From contig JASFXZ010000044.1 of assembly GCA_032209605.1 (NCBI GenBank), positions 2,356,001 through 2,420,000 of the forward strand: a DNA stretch of 64,000 nucleotides, written 5' to 3'. This stretch comes from Mactromeris polynyma (Eukaryota; Mollusca; Bivalvia; Venerida; Mactridae). This document shows, one piece after another, positions 46,166 to 57,620 of the stretch. Position 1 is the first letter of the stretch. The number at the start of each line of letters is the position of its first letter. A program made the translations under genes and the position numbers. Below the pieces are notes generated by a model. The model saw nothing but the letters and a program-made list of their open reading frames with translations. It searched no databases and was not told the DNA's origin.

Positions 46166-46537
46166 TCTATATTTGTTTTTTAAATGCAGGAATTGTCAGT
46201 CAGATGCGTTATATCATTACGTTCGCTGGTTAGACCATTTGACGACCGTTTTCAATTGAAACGCTTAGAAATGTTTTTAATATCTAACAATTAGTGTGAT
46301 AAGAATTTGATTATTTTTAAAACAGTACAAAGGGTCCATTGGGTTTAGGAAAAAATAACTACCATTTTATGTCATCGGCAACAATATCCAATATTTGTAA
46401 AACATGCAAAAATCTGATTGCTTCGGGAAAGAGAAACACCGTGTTTTGTTCATCATACGTACGGATTCTATCGTCAAAAGACGTTTACAGCTGTTTTTAT
46501 GTGTGAATGTTTGACATTTTACCGGAAATCAGTCACT
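46166..46537. other. spacer between 20-bp and 30-bp arrays
   Basis: Ordinary AT-rich DNA without a recognised feature. Confidence 0.4.
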
Positions 46538-46905
46538 TTAGATATCTCTGTTTTACTATTTGGATTGCTAGATATCTCTGCTTTACTAACTAGATTGCTA
46601 GATATCTCTGTTTTACTATCTAGATTGCTTGATATTTCTGTTTTACTATCTCGATTGCTAGATATCTCTGGTTTAGTATCTGGATTGCTAGATATCTCTG
46701 TTTTACTATCTGGATTGTTAGATATCTCTGTTTTACTATCTGGATTGCTAGATATCTCTGTTTTACTATCTATATTGCTTGATATCTCTGTTTTACTATC
46801 TGGATTGCTAGATATCTCTGTTTTACTATATGGATTGCTTGATATCTCTGTTTTACTATCTATATTGCTTGATATCTCTGTTTTACTATCTATTTTGCTT
46901 GATCG
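46538..46905. repeat. 30-bp minisatellite (about 12 units)
   Basis: The unit AGATATCTCTGTTTTACTAT followed by CTGGATTGCT repeats every 30 bp. The period is a multiple of three, so both strands stay open (46418-47053 plus, 46519-47028 minus) by chance. Each unit holds the palindrome AGATATCT. Confidence 0.9.
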
Positions 46906-48126
46906 AAATAAGGAATACATCCATCGCTTGACTCTCATTGCAATCGACCAATACACACATTTCGGCTTCGAGTTTTTACCGTTTTTATTGAAAATGGCAG
47001 ACGACATTATAATTCGATTTAGATACACTGTGCAGGCTCTCCGTAACTCTTGAGCAAGTACCTCGTTTTAGCAACACTATATTTCAAAAAGAAAAATTTA
47101 AGCAAATTTACAGCCTTGATTCCTCCAGTGAGGTTGCATCGTAAGTTTTCAGGAAAAAATTCTCCCGTCCACATCTCAAGGAAGCAGAATAAATATTTTG
47201 AAAGACCTAGATAGAAAAGATTTGTTTTGTCAACTTATGTTAACCTTCGAGTGAATCATCCTCAATATAAATGGAAGAAAACAGATCTGTATCTACCATC
47301 TGTGCAGGCCAATATACGGATGTTCATTAAGATAACGAAATATTTTATTTTTTCCATTAATACTAATTTTGGACAACGGCAACATTTGGCTATTTTAAAG
47401 TCACGTTTTAATCAATATTCCACGTACGCGATGGAAAATTTGCCACGAAGATATTATAGTGCGGTTTTATTAACAGCGAACGCATGGATGTTATGAATAT
47501 ATTACCTGGACCATTACATTTAAAAAAGGTGTATTGAAAGAATCGTGTTTGTCCGGAGAAAGCTTGACGGAGAAAAACTGCTGTTGGGTTTTGATAGAAA
47601 GGTAAACCAAACTGCAATTATCGAACATCCCCTTACCTAAATTGACATGGATCGGTCCTGAAAGTTCGTATATCTGTTCGCGGTCAATCTAATGGCACTA
47701 TACGATCAGTTTATTTATGTATATTTTGCATCTATAGAGATTGTTGATTGGTGTTCGATAGGATAAGTGCGCTAGTACTGTTACTTTTTCAAGTTGCTAT
47801 TTGAGAGCCATCTGTTAAAGGCGGGTATCGATGACCATTACAAATTGTTTTAGTTGTTATTTCTGTTTAATGGTTATCGTATTTCCATTGATAATATCAA
47901 TATGTCAATTTCCAAACTGTTAACATGTACATGTACTTCATTTATGTTATATTTCTCTCTCTTGAACTAAATACTACTTAATATACGTTTTATGTATGTA
48001 TCACGTAGGCATTGAATATCTAAATAGTATCCTATTTTCTTACATGTGTCTATCATTCACTATGGTAGAATGTTTACTTTACTCAAATTTGTCTCCCTTT
48101 ACTAGAATGTACATTGTTCTATGAAA
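46906..48126. other. intergenic, nothing recognised
   Basis: AT-rich. Short frames on both strands lack domains. No RNA gene is seen. Confidence 0.4.
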
Positions 48127-48370
48127 CATCTGAAAGTCATGTAAATTAATTTTAAAGGAGTTGTTTCCCTTTAACTGTACATACCGTATGTACAGCATGA
48201 TCGCTCACATCTGAAAGTCATGTAAATTAATTTCAAAGGAGTTGTTTCCCTTTAACTGTACATATCTTATGTACAGCATGATCGCTCACATCTGAAAGTC
48301 ATGTAAATTAATTTTATACGAGTTGTTTCCCTTTAACTGTACATATCTTATGTACAACATGATCGCTCAT
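48127..48370. repeat. 81-bp tandem repeat (3 copies)
   Basis: CATCTGAAAGTCATGTAAAT recurs at 48127, 48208 and 48289, followed by GGAGTTGTTTCCCTTTAACT and a GTACATAT...ATGTAC palindrome, then GCATGATCGCTCA. Confidence 0.9.
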
Positions 48371-48640
48371 TACAATGCAAATGTACTCATTGTATGAAAA
48401 TGCTATTGATGAACGAACAAACACTTATATGCAGTACTATATTTCTTAGATTAATGGACAACAATACCTTCAACTGCTTTATTCGGTGTTGTAGTCTTTC
48501 ACGCGGTTTACGGTGCGTCTCTCCATTCGCATCTTTAGTTTTGTTCTATAAATAATGCTCTTACTCTGATCTCTGATGTCAGCTTGAACACTACTAGTGG
48601 AGTAACTTTTGCCTGAAAAGAGGCTTGTGTGAAGGGGTAG

Positions 48641-48995
48641 GTGACCACATGAGTAAAACAAACAATGTCATATACTATGTTCGTCAGGGTGTGTAGTTTA
48701 TCAGAACATCGGCATAACTTTACTAAAGTTGGTGCGGACCCCAAAATCCAAGATGGCGTCCAAGATAGCGAAAGTTGGTTAATTCCATTTAGTTACTATA
48801 ACTGCTTACCGAAATATACAGTAGAGCATTTTTTTAATTCTACCCTTTTATTCTATAAACGGCGGCCATCTTGGACGCCATCTTGGATTTTGGGGCCCGC
48901 ACCAACTTTAGAAAATGTATGCCGGTGGTCGGATAAATTACAGACCCTGACGAACATTTTGGTATATTATTTTTTTTGCTTTACTCTGGTGGTCT
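48641..48995. repeat. long palindromic MITE with CAAGATGGCG motifs
   Basis: Arms of about 125 bp are inverted: GAGTAAAACAAA, TGTTCGTCAGGG, CTAAAGTTGGTGCGG and CCCCAAAATCCAAGATGGCG at the left recur reverse complemented at the right. The CAAGATGGCG cores resemble the YY1 binding consensus. The centre is AT-rich. No coding sequence. Confidence 0.85.
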
Positions 48996-49617
48996 CCTCA
49001 ACTTGATTTTGGCCTGTAAAGTCACCCCACTTTACAATATCTTGTTTTGTGTGTATAACATGCGTCACTTCAGTTTGTATTGTTTACACTTGATATATCA
49101 AGTATCACACATCGAATAATGTAAATATCTCACATGTAAATTTTAATTTGTTTATACTGATATACGATATGAGAACAGAGAAAGTTATGTATATTATACA
49201 TATGATAAGCGATACGTCAACTGTTCGTAAACGTTGGGATTAATATATCTTCCGCATGTACTTAAGCAATCCTTAAAAAAGTGTTTGTTTGCGGATACAC
49301 GACCCAGATTTTTAACAGTGGGTAAATAGGTAGTTTTTTTCTAGTTTAGTACTGAAAAGGCCGAAAAACATTTGCACCGATTAACCTGAACAAATAAATT
49401 GAGTTGATGCATTTTTCATGAGTCGGTTGCGTAACTGCAAACCAACACTTTTTTAGGATGGCCAAATATACCGACGTAGAATCGCGCCTAGAAGTTTGAC
49501 GCAACAGACATATGTTTATCCGGATTATTTTGTAATGGGGCTTTAAGTCCGATAAACAGCCAGTGTCATGTAACATTTTTTCCAGCAATTTTGATTCCTT
49601 GTTAAAATATAAAATAG
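48996..49617. other. intergenic, nothing recognised
   Basis: No gene. A short minus-strand frame at 49346-49588 has no domain. Confidence 0.4.
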
Positions 49618-49892
49618 GTACAGTATAAGCTAAACAATAAGATCACCCTTGGGACCCTTGGAAACTGGTCTTGATATTGAGGTGGTCATAATACTGAGAT
49701 TAGATAAAGAGGAACACAGTGAAAATGGACTTGAAAATTGTGTTCTTAATTTTCAGGTGGTTTTATTATTGAGGTGGTCATAATACTGAGATTAGATAAA
49801 GAGGAACACAGTGAAAATGGGCTTGAAAATTGTGTTCTTAATTTTCAGGCGGTTTTATTATTGAGGTGTTCTTTTAGTAAGGATTTACTGTA
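49618..49892. repeat. pogo-like MITE with internal 91-bp duplication
   Basis: TACAGTATAAGCTAAACAAT at the left and AAGGATTTACTGTA at the right. GGTGGTCATAATACTGAGAT recurs at 49681 and 49772, so a 91-bp block including the CACAGTGAAAATGG segment is duplicated in tandem with few differences. Confidence 0.85.
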
Positions 49893-50369
49893 CATGTATA
49901 TAAAATAGCTTTTGGAAAAATAATTTGTCAGCTGTTAACAACAAGATTAAGACAAGATTACAATGATACTGACGTCATCTCATATCATCAATATCATGAT
50001 CATTGTGAAAACATATACATGTTTACTCGGTGACACGAAAATCTCGCCTAAAACATTTCAATGTAAAGAATCGCATCTGTCCTGAAGTGTAACCTGTCAT
50101 AACTTGGATAAAATACATCTAACAGGGATATATTGCTTAAATAACTGTATCACTAAATCATATTTTGTGTTTGTTTGTTTTTGATATTATTTCAGATATA
50201 ATTACTTCGACACTTCTCTGAAATAATGACCAAACGAAAATCTACCAAACGCGTTTCAGAAAAAAAATCAAATGCTCTGGACAACGATTTTCAGTAAATG
50301 ATAAAAATAGCATTTATCTTTTAACAAATGATAACACGATAGTTCACGTGAAGACAACGTATTGACACG

Positions 50370-53300
50370 ATGGCTGGTGGTGGGAGTAACCTTAAAACAA
50401 TGTCGGATGAAACTTTCGATTTTGTCTGTACTTCTTGTGCAGAAGACACAAAAGTTTCGGAGGCCATTAAGTATTGCATCGAGTGCAGTAAATACTTTTG
50501 CCAGTCCTGTGTGTCTTTACATGAGAAATTCCCGACATTGAGAGGACATTCATTTTTGGACAGTTGTTCTGCTACTTCGTCATCTGGTAGTAAAACACAG
50601 TTACCATCGTTTCCAACAGAGAAATGTAAGAAACACAAAGGGAAGATTGTTGACATGTATTGTGGCAACCATGACGCTGTTGGTTGCTATGCTTGTGTTG
50701 CTATGGATCACACGTAAGTTTAAAATGAAATACATATTTATCAAAAGTGCCTTTGGAAGTAGACTTTGGATGACTTGGTTGTATGTTGTATACTCAGTAC
50801 ATTTAAAAACACAAAATGTAAGATTTCTCAAATTGCATGAACTTACCTAGGGATGTAAGATTTCTCAAATTGCATGAACTTACCTAGGGATGCAAGATAA
50901 AAACTTAACCTGATATTATTTCATTTTACGCAGCATTGTTATGCTAAATTTTCTTTCAATCAACGGGTATTTTCACATCAAAATGAGTTTTAAAACACAT
51001 TAAAATGACATTAAAAGTCATATAACAGGTATAAACATGTGCGTTTTTAAATGTACTGTGTATATAAATGTATTGTTGATTCACATGGGTCTATGGTCTA
51101 CCGAGATTTGAAAATAGTTATATAACTTGAATCTTGAATACACATGAAAAGCACTAAATAAACAAGAAATATCTTGAAAAAAGAGGGTCGGCGGTTAAGA
51201 TTTGTTGTGCAACATAAAAAAATGCCGAGATGTTACGATTGCTGGTCACTCCAGATCTAAAATGAATTTCGGTAAATTCAAATTGGTTTACACAACACTG
51301 ATATGCAAAACCATGTTAGTAAAATGCGAAGGTGTAGTGATATACTAGCATTAGAGCAACGAAACAGCGGGTCAGCTCTTTGTATAATTGTTCTCAACAC
51401 ATGAACTGTGATGTAAGCAAGAGTCATTAATATGAAACATATCTATTCCTGACACTATGACGTGATAAGATACTCTGGTTGACTTTAAACCAAAGACCTC
51501 TACCTACGTCATGGGTTCGCTAATTCATTAACTAGAACGGACATAAGTGGCGTCAAATTCCTGCCTGTGATGAATCGCGGTTTCTGTTAACGATGGGTGA
51601 ATGGCAAGCATCGATTTTCACAAAATGTTGCAGAAATGACGAACTAATACTGGTGGTTTCGTTCATCAAATCAATCTTTTCGGTTTATGTAGTATAACGG
51701 TTAGTAGCGCTATCTTGTTAGCGTTTGTGATAATTACTGTCAACATAACTGGGTTCCGGTATGGCGACGAGTCTTCTGTTGTTCCTTTACTTAATACCGA
51801 TAACAGGGTCATACAATACATGTCTCCCCTTCATCTTTATCCCCTTCCTTCAGCTCTTCCCTCTCCTCCCCTCTCTCTCCTCCTTCAACTCTCACCTTCT
51901 CTATCCCCTCTCCTCCTTCAAATCACCCTCTCTTTTTCCCTCCCTCTCCTTCAACTCTCCCCCTCTCTTCCCCCCTCTCCTTCAACCCTCTCCCTCTATT
52001 CCCTCCCTCAACTCTCCCCTGCCTTACCCTAACTCTCATCCACCAAATCTCCCCACTCTTTTCACCCCCTCTCTTTCCACATCCCCCTCTATTTCCCTTT
52101 ATCTACTCCTTCTACTCTCACTGTCTCTTCCCCTCCATCTCCTACTTCAACTCTCCCCCTATATCCCCTTCCTTCAGCTCTTCCCTCTCCTCCCCTCTCT
52201 CTTCTCCTTCAACTCTCACCTTCTTTATCCCCCCCTCTCCTTCAACTATCTCCCTCTCTTTCCACCCTCTCTTACCCTAACTCTCCTCCATCAAATCTCC
52301 CCCTCTCTTCCCACTTCACCTCTCTTTCTCTTCATCTCCTCCTTCAACTCTCTCCCTCTCTTTCCCTCCCCCTCCTCATTCAAATCACCCTCTCTCTTCT
52401 CCCCACCTCCTTCAACTCTCCCTCTCTCAACTCTCCCTCTCTACCCACCCTCTCCTCCTTCAACCCCCCTCTCTCACTTCCTATCCCTCTCATTCTTCAA
52501 AGCACCCTCTCTCTTTCCCTCACTCTCCTACTACAACTCTCTCCTCTCTTCCCATCCCTCCCCCTCTTTTCTCCCTCCCTCTCCTCCTTAAACTCCCCTC
52601 TCTCCCCCCTCCCTCTCCAACTACAACTTTTCCCCTCTTTCCTCCTCTCTGTCCCTTCTCTCTCTCTACACTTAATGGAGTAATCTATCAAATCTGTTAT
52701 TTATACACATCGAATAAATTTCAGCTCCTGTAAAGACCTTCATTCAATTCCTGACGATATTGATACATTGTACAAGGAAGAAGAGTACAAGCAAACGACA
52801 GAAGAGCTTCAAAGGTGTTTGAAAGCAATGAAGACGATCAGAAAAAGAACGGAAAACCAAATAAAGGATCTTAAAACGGCAAAAGTCAAAGGGATTGAAG
52901 CAATAAAGGCATACCGAGCACAACTTGAAGCCTACTTAGATAATCTTGAAAAAGAATTGATAACAGGATTGGAAACCAAAATCAAGAAAATGGAAGCCGA
53001 CTTACAGCAAGAAAAAGTAAAGTTCGACAAAATAGTCGACGATCTGAATGGCGTTTACGATAACTCCAACCAATCAGGTGAAAATGTCGCGCAACGTTTT
53101 GTCTGTGGAAAACTGGCGAAGATTAAAACTTCCTCTAGAGCATCCGACAAACCCAGAGGCAAATACGCAATCATAGAGATATCGTTCATTCCCAATACTC
53201 AGTTTAGAGAAATTCTTCAGCAGTCCGAAGGCATGGGAAGCATTTGTGACAATACCACATTGTTCAAGTCAGACGCTTACAAAATAGCCGCTCGCAGAGA

Positions 53301-54066
53301 TATTGAGATCAAGCTGCCAGATGACAAGGAGGAATGCTGTGTTATTGGGTGCTGTCTCGCAGGCGATGATTCATTATTGTTAGCAGATTGCAGCAATAAG
53401 CGACTGAAACGTGTATGCCTGACTGGAGTGTCTGACCACTGTGATTTAAACGCCAAACCTAACACAGTTTGTCTCGTCAGCAAGACGGAGGCTGCAGTCG
53501 CAAGCCCTCACCAAATGGTACAATTTGTCTCCCTTGGAAATAAGATGAAATCATTACGAAAGATAACTGTAGGTCACATGTGCTACGGTATTGCTTGTAA
53601 AGACCAAAAACTTTACATATCGGACGGAAGAAAATCAGTATATGTCCATACATTGTCTGGTAACTTGGTAAAGCAAATAAAAGTAGATAGTCTTGGACAT
53701 CAAATATTTGACTATAATGGACAAATTGCGTTTAGTGCTTTTGAAGATACAATCTTTGTTAGTGATGATAGGAATGGATTGGCATGTTTTGATAAGAACT
53801 TAAATCATATAAGCACTGTAAATGATTCAGACTTTAAGGGAGCTGATGGAGTATGTGTTGATGGGAGGGGGAATGTGTTTGTTGTCGGTTGCTATGACAA
53901 GAACGTCATTCAGCTAAGTGAGAACGGCCAAAAGATTGGTGTTGTAGTAAAAGGATTAGACGGCGTCAGATCATGTCCCCGTTCTGTTTGCTTCAGTAGA
54001 AACAAAAATATGATGTTCATAACAATTATGGAAAGTAACATAGTAAAAGTGTATGAATTGGTTTAG
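50370..54066 (+). CDS. B-box, coiled-coil, beta-propeller (TRIM/NHL-like) protein without RING
   Basis: Two coding exons: 50370-50713 (ends CAC AC before GTAAGT) and 52725-54066 (after ATTTCAG), 1686 nt, 561 residues. Residues 20-62 form a first B-box (C20, C23, C36, C39, C44, C47, H51, H60). Residues 86-121 form a second (C86, H89, C98, H101, C106, C109, H114, H121), with the intron between H114 and C117. About 128-225 is a charged coiled coil rich in K and E. The C-terminal 280 residues show repeated blade-like strands (CVIGCCLAGDDSLLLADC, VCVDGRGNVFVVG, VCFSRNKNMMFIT) as in NHL-type propellers of TRIM2/3/56/71-like proteins. No RING precedes the B-boxes, so E3 ligase activity is not expected from this protein alone. 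In bivalves such genes form a large, quickly evolving family tied to immunity. The role is inferred. A TTTCAG acceptor at about 50195 suggests a 5' noncoding exon. Confidence 0.88.
50821..50894. repeat. 37-bp direct duplication
   Basis: AGATTTCTCAAATTGCATGA followed by ACTTACCTAGGGATG occurs twice, at 50821 and 50858, almost without change. Confidence 0.9.
51166..51330. repeat. interspersed repeat family B, partial
   Basis: Markers GGTTAAGATTTGTTGTGCAA, GTTACGATTGCTGGTCACTC and GATATGCAAAACCATGTTAG are in the same order as at 13034-13330. The middle is deleted. Confidence 0.65.
51830..52672. repeat. 840-nt polypyrimidine tract in B-box gene intron
   Basis: Nearly all C and T on the plus strand, built of loosely repeated CTCCTTCAACTCTC, CCCTCTCTTTCCCTC and CTTCCTTCAGCTCTTCCC blocks. 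The few A residues are mostly in CAACTCTC. It opens a long plus-strand frame of Ser/Pro/Leu (51761-52591), an artefact of composition. It lies just upstream of the splice acceptor of the main coding exon. Confidence 0.9.
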
Positions 54067-54094
54067 CACTGCGATGTACATATAAGCTAAATCG

Positions 54095-54246
54095 AGTTCT
54101 CTCCCTTTTTCCTTTTGTAGTATATCTGTATACATCTACAATAGAATGGATAAAGGGAGAGAACTCTAGAATGGATAAAGGGAGAGAACTCTAGAATGGA
54201 TAAAGGGAGAGAACTCTAGAATGGATAAAGGGAGATAACTCGTGAC
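54095..54246. repeat. 25-bp minisatellite element downstream of B-box gene
   Basis: CGAGTTCTCTCCCTTTTTCC at the left, a CTGTATACATCTACAATAG spacer, four AGAATGGATAAAGGGAGAG units, and GGGAGATAACTCGTGACAAT at the right. Same element as 22316-22674, and duplicated at 63660-63760 with two units. Confidence 0.85.
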
Positions 54247-54829
54247 AATCTCCTGTGACTGAAACGGTTCTTATCGATTGGAAATAACTTCAGAGCTGGG
54301 ACCAGTGACATTTCAGAATGATATTCTACAGTTGTCTGGAGTACAAAAACTTAAAACTGCTTATGTAAGTGAGTTCACTCTTTAATTAGAACTTACCATA
54401 TTTGTTAAACAAACAAATAGATGTATGTGTACATTTTGATTAAAAAAACTCAACGAAATGTATTGTGATGGACACAGGTCGTATGATGTTGGTAATTTTA
54501 ATTGTAAGATAGTGAATGTTTGTTTTTCGTTGTTAAACTTTATCATGTCACCCTCTTATCGTATGTTTAGATATTAATGTTATTGGCCAATTAATATTTT
54601 TATAGCAGCATGTATATTAATAAATGTGTTTATTTAGAGACTTAGCAACATACATGTTCGTTGTTAATGAGATTCGATTCTATAGAACGATTATATCCAA
54701 CAACGACATTTTTCAGCAAAATAAGCGTGTTGTCAAATCGGGGAGTTAATGAGGTGAACTGTGATAGTTACTGAACGCAAGACTGACCTGGACATTGGAC
54801 TCAAGTATAACACTGTGATGTGCAATTTA
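54247..54829. other. B-box gene 3' flank
   Basis: AATAAA at 54619-54624 is a possible distant polyadenylation signal. The part up to 54481 is duplicated at the window end. Confidence 0.45.
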
Positions 54830-55010
54830 TACAGTCAATCCTCTCTTTAAGACCACCTCAATAATAAGACCACCTCAATATAAAGAACACATGTTTCAAG
54901 TCCATTTTCACTGTTTCGCTAATTATTCAACCCCAATATTAAGTCCACCTCATTATTAAGACAAGTTTTCAAGGGTCCAAAGGGTGGTCTTTTTATCGAG
55001 GTTTACTGTA
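54830..55010. repeat. pogo-like MITE, family 1 copy
   Basis: TACAGTCAATCCTCTCTTTA at the left, CGAGGTTTACTGTA at the right, GACCACCTCAATA blocks inside. Confidence 0.85.
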
Positions 55011-55447
55011 GTTTATAATTGACATGTAATATATTAATTATTATTCATTGTATATGTTATTGATGCCATTCTCTTGTGTAAATAAAAGACTACTAGTATA
55101 TGAGTATAAATCTTTTATTGTTAATGTAAACATTAGTTTAACCTTATTTATTGAGCATCGATTGTGAAACAAGTTGTAACAACTTATACTAATCACTCTC
55201 GATGACTGCTTCTTGGAGAAAATACCGAATTGAGACCGAATTCCCCACCGATAAAGCCACTGTTTGACTTGTTGTTCGGCAAATCGAATCAAGAAAAATA
55301 AACGTAAAGAGTCGTTTTGAAGATGACCACATTGAAAGAGTTATCCATTGTGTAAGTACGCGTATCTCTATACAGAACAAAAACACTTAATTTTAATTGT
55401 TTTATACTAAGTTACAATAATAACGTATGTAGTGTTGTGTGCACCAT
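55011..55447. other. spacer before 70-bp satellite
   Basis: AT-rich DNA with short minus-strand frames and no domain. Confidence 0.4.
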
Positions 55448-56592
55448 TCATAGTGGCCTTCACCATATATATACAGTGAACCCTCTTCAGAGCAACTCCT
55501 TTTGAGAGGCGCATCATTCATAGTGGCCTTTACCATATATATACAGTGAACCCTCTTCAGAGCAACTCCTTTTGAGAGGCGCATCATACATAGTGGCCTT
55601 CACCACATATATACAGTGAACCCTCTTCAGAGCAACTCCTTTTGAGAGGCGCATCATACATAGTGGCCTTCACCACATATATACAGTGAAACCTCTTCAG
55701 AGCAACTCCTTTTGAGAGGCGCATCATTCATAGTGGCCTTCACCATATATATACAGTGAACCCTCTTCAGAGCAACTCCTTTTGAGAGGCGCATCATACA
55801 TAGTGGCCTTCACCACATATATACAATGAAACCTCTTCAGAGCAACTCCTTTTGAGAGGCGCATCATTCATAGTGGCCTTCACCATATATATACAGTGAA
55901 CCCTCTTCAGAGCAACTCCCTTTGAGAGGCGCATCATTCATAGTGGCCTTCACCATATATATACAGTGAAACCTCTTCAGAGCAACTCCTTTTGAGAGGC
56001 GCATCATGCATAGTGGCCTTCACCATATATATACAGTGCAACATCTTCAGAGCAACTCCCTTTGAGAGGCGCATCATTCATAGTGGCCTTCACCATATAT
56101 ATACAGTGAAACCTCTTCAGAGCAACTCCTTTTGAGAGGCGTATCATTCATAGTGGCCTTCACCATATATATACAGTGAAACCTCTTCAGAGCAACTCCT
56201 TTTGAGAGGCGCATCATGCATAGTGGCCTTCACCATATATATACAGTGCAACCTCTTCAGAGCAACTCCCTTTGAGAGGCGCATCATTCATAGTGGCCTT
56301 CACCATATATATACAGTGAACCCTCTTCAGAGCAACTCCCTTTGAGAGGCGCATCATTCAAAGTGGCCTTCACCATATATATACAGTGAAACCTCTTCAG
56401 AGCAACTCCTTTTGAGAGGCACATCATTCATAGTGGCCTTCACCATATATATACAGTGCAACCTCTTCAGAGCAACTCCCTTTGAGAGGCGCATCATTCA
56501 TAGTGGCCTTCACCATATATATACAGTGCAACCTCTTCAGAGCAACTCCTTTTGAGAGGCGCATCATGCATAGTGGCCTTCACCATATACAA
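55448..56592. repeat. 70-bp satellite built on a MITE terminus (16 units)
   Basis: TAGTGGCCTT recurs every 70 bp from 55451 to 56571. Each unit holds TATACAGTGAAACCTCTTCA, then GAGCAACTCCTTTTGAGAGG, CGCATCAT and CATAGTGGCCTTCACCA. The TA-CAGTGAAACCTC block equals a pogo-like terminus. Past the array, at 56640-56700, GTTGCTCTGAAAGAGGTTAA is the inverse of the GAGCAAC/CCTCTT part, as if it were the other end of the parental element. Confidence 0.9.
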
Positions 56593-56770
56593 ATGTATAT
56601 ACATACATATATATACCTTTGAGAGGCGCAAGTCTTGGTTGTTTTGAAGAGGTTGTTGCTCTGAAAGAGGTTAAATTGGTTGTAAAGATTTACCTCAGGA
56701 AAAGTGACACTCTTGTTAAAGAGAGGGGTTTTCTCGTAGATATGACTGCTTATGGAGAGGTTGCATCGTA
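56593..56770. repeat. right-hand remnant of the satellite's parental MITE
   Basis: CTTTGAGAGGCGCAAG is followed by GTTGTTGCTCTGAAAGAGG and more GAGAGG-type inverse copies (AAAGAGAGGGGTTTTCTCG, TATGGAGAGGTTGCATCG). This looks like a decayed opposite arm of the CAGTGAAACCTCTTC element. Confidence 0.5.
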
Positions 56771-57530
56771 TATCTTATAGATGAAATGAGAATGTTGGCT
56801 ATTACAGAGTAGTTCAATTTAAATTCAGCATTTGGGTCATAGAAATACAGGACTTCTGTCATATTCCAAAATCCAAGACGTTTTTACTCCATTAGCATCT
56901 TTGTCCATTTGATATACAAGCATATATATGTTTCCTACCATTCAAAAAAGTCAAACACAGATATATTTAGTAAGCATATACATTTGCTTTTACCATGAGA
57001 CAGAACAAAAAGTGCCGTTTTAGGAAGAAGAGGAACAACAACAACAACAACATGAATAACAACTACGTACCACGTCATCAGCATCTCCTACGCAGTGATC
57101 TCCCCTTACATATATCAGCGATCTCTTCTATCACAAGTTTTTCGCTATTTTGACGAATTTTATGTCATTTTGATATTAAATTCGACATTTTTTAAATTAT
57201 GGCAGTTTTATTACAATATGTTAAATGATTGAAAAAGTCATAAACATTTCCTAACCCACCGGTTTGTTTGAAGACAATATGACACATACTGTCCATCTGA
57301 TAAAATATTACGACCCATTACTGATCCCTAGACAAAACTAAATATTTATAACATGTGCTATTTGGCAAATATGTAATAGGGTACCGAAAAAGCCTAATAC
57401 ATTTCTTGGACTTTCTGTTATTTTGGGCGTTGTGATGGCAGTGGTTATTGTAGCGTAATCGAGGAACCGGTACGTGCAGTTTGCGTCGTAGGATGTTAGC
57501 ATAGATAATTACGGTAATGTCTAAAGGAAG
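56771..57530. other. intergenic, nothing recognised
   Basis: AT-rich, with a short AACAACAACAAC run near 57040. No exon found. Confidence 0.4.
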
Positions 57531-57536
57531 TTTATT
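57531..57536 (-). terminator. AATAAA polyadenylation signal of SDR gene
   Basis: Minus-strand AATAAA, 85 bases after the SDR stop codon. Confidence 0.55.
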
Positions 57537-57620
57537 CTCCGTTTTTAAAAAAGATTAGATAATTAAATTGTTCATTTTAGATCACTAAGGTTAAAGTATC
57601 TCGAATACATTCAGGCATTA

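Larger units (their letters stand above)
50714..52724 (+). other. B-box gene intron
   Basis: It begins GTAAGT and ends AATTTCAG. It holds a 37-bp direct duplication (50821-50894), a family B repeat (51166-51330) and a pyrimidine-only tract (51830-52672) ending about 50 bases before the acceptor. Confidence 0.8.

Noticed and set aside
43183..46259. Three overlapping frames of 929, 801 and 608 codons as protein genes
   Set aside because: They arise from a stop-free 20-bp repeat read in three frames and encode the same shifted peptide. There is no splice context, and the start codon is supplied by the repeat itself.
46418..47053. A 211-codon protein and its minus-strand counterpart
   Set aside because: Both are produced by the 30-bp array, and the flanks show no conserved domain.
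51715..52591. Ser/Pro/Leu-rich frames as secreted proteins
   Set aside because: They are translations of the pyrimidine-only tract inside the B-box gene intron.
52768..54066. A 432-residue gene starting at 52768
   Set aside because: That position is TTG, not ATG. The exon begins at 52725 and joins in phase to the B-box exon ending at 50713.
55448..56592. CRISPR-like array of regularly spaced repeats
   Set aside because: The 70-bp units are contiguous and conserved throughout, with no unique spacers and no cas genes, in a eukaryotic context.
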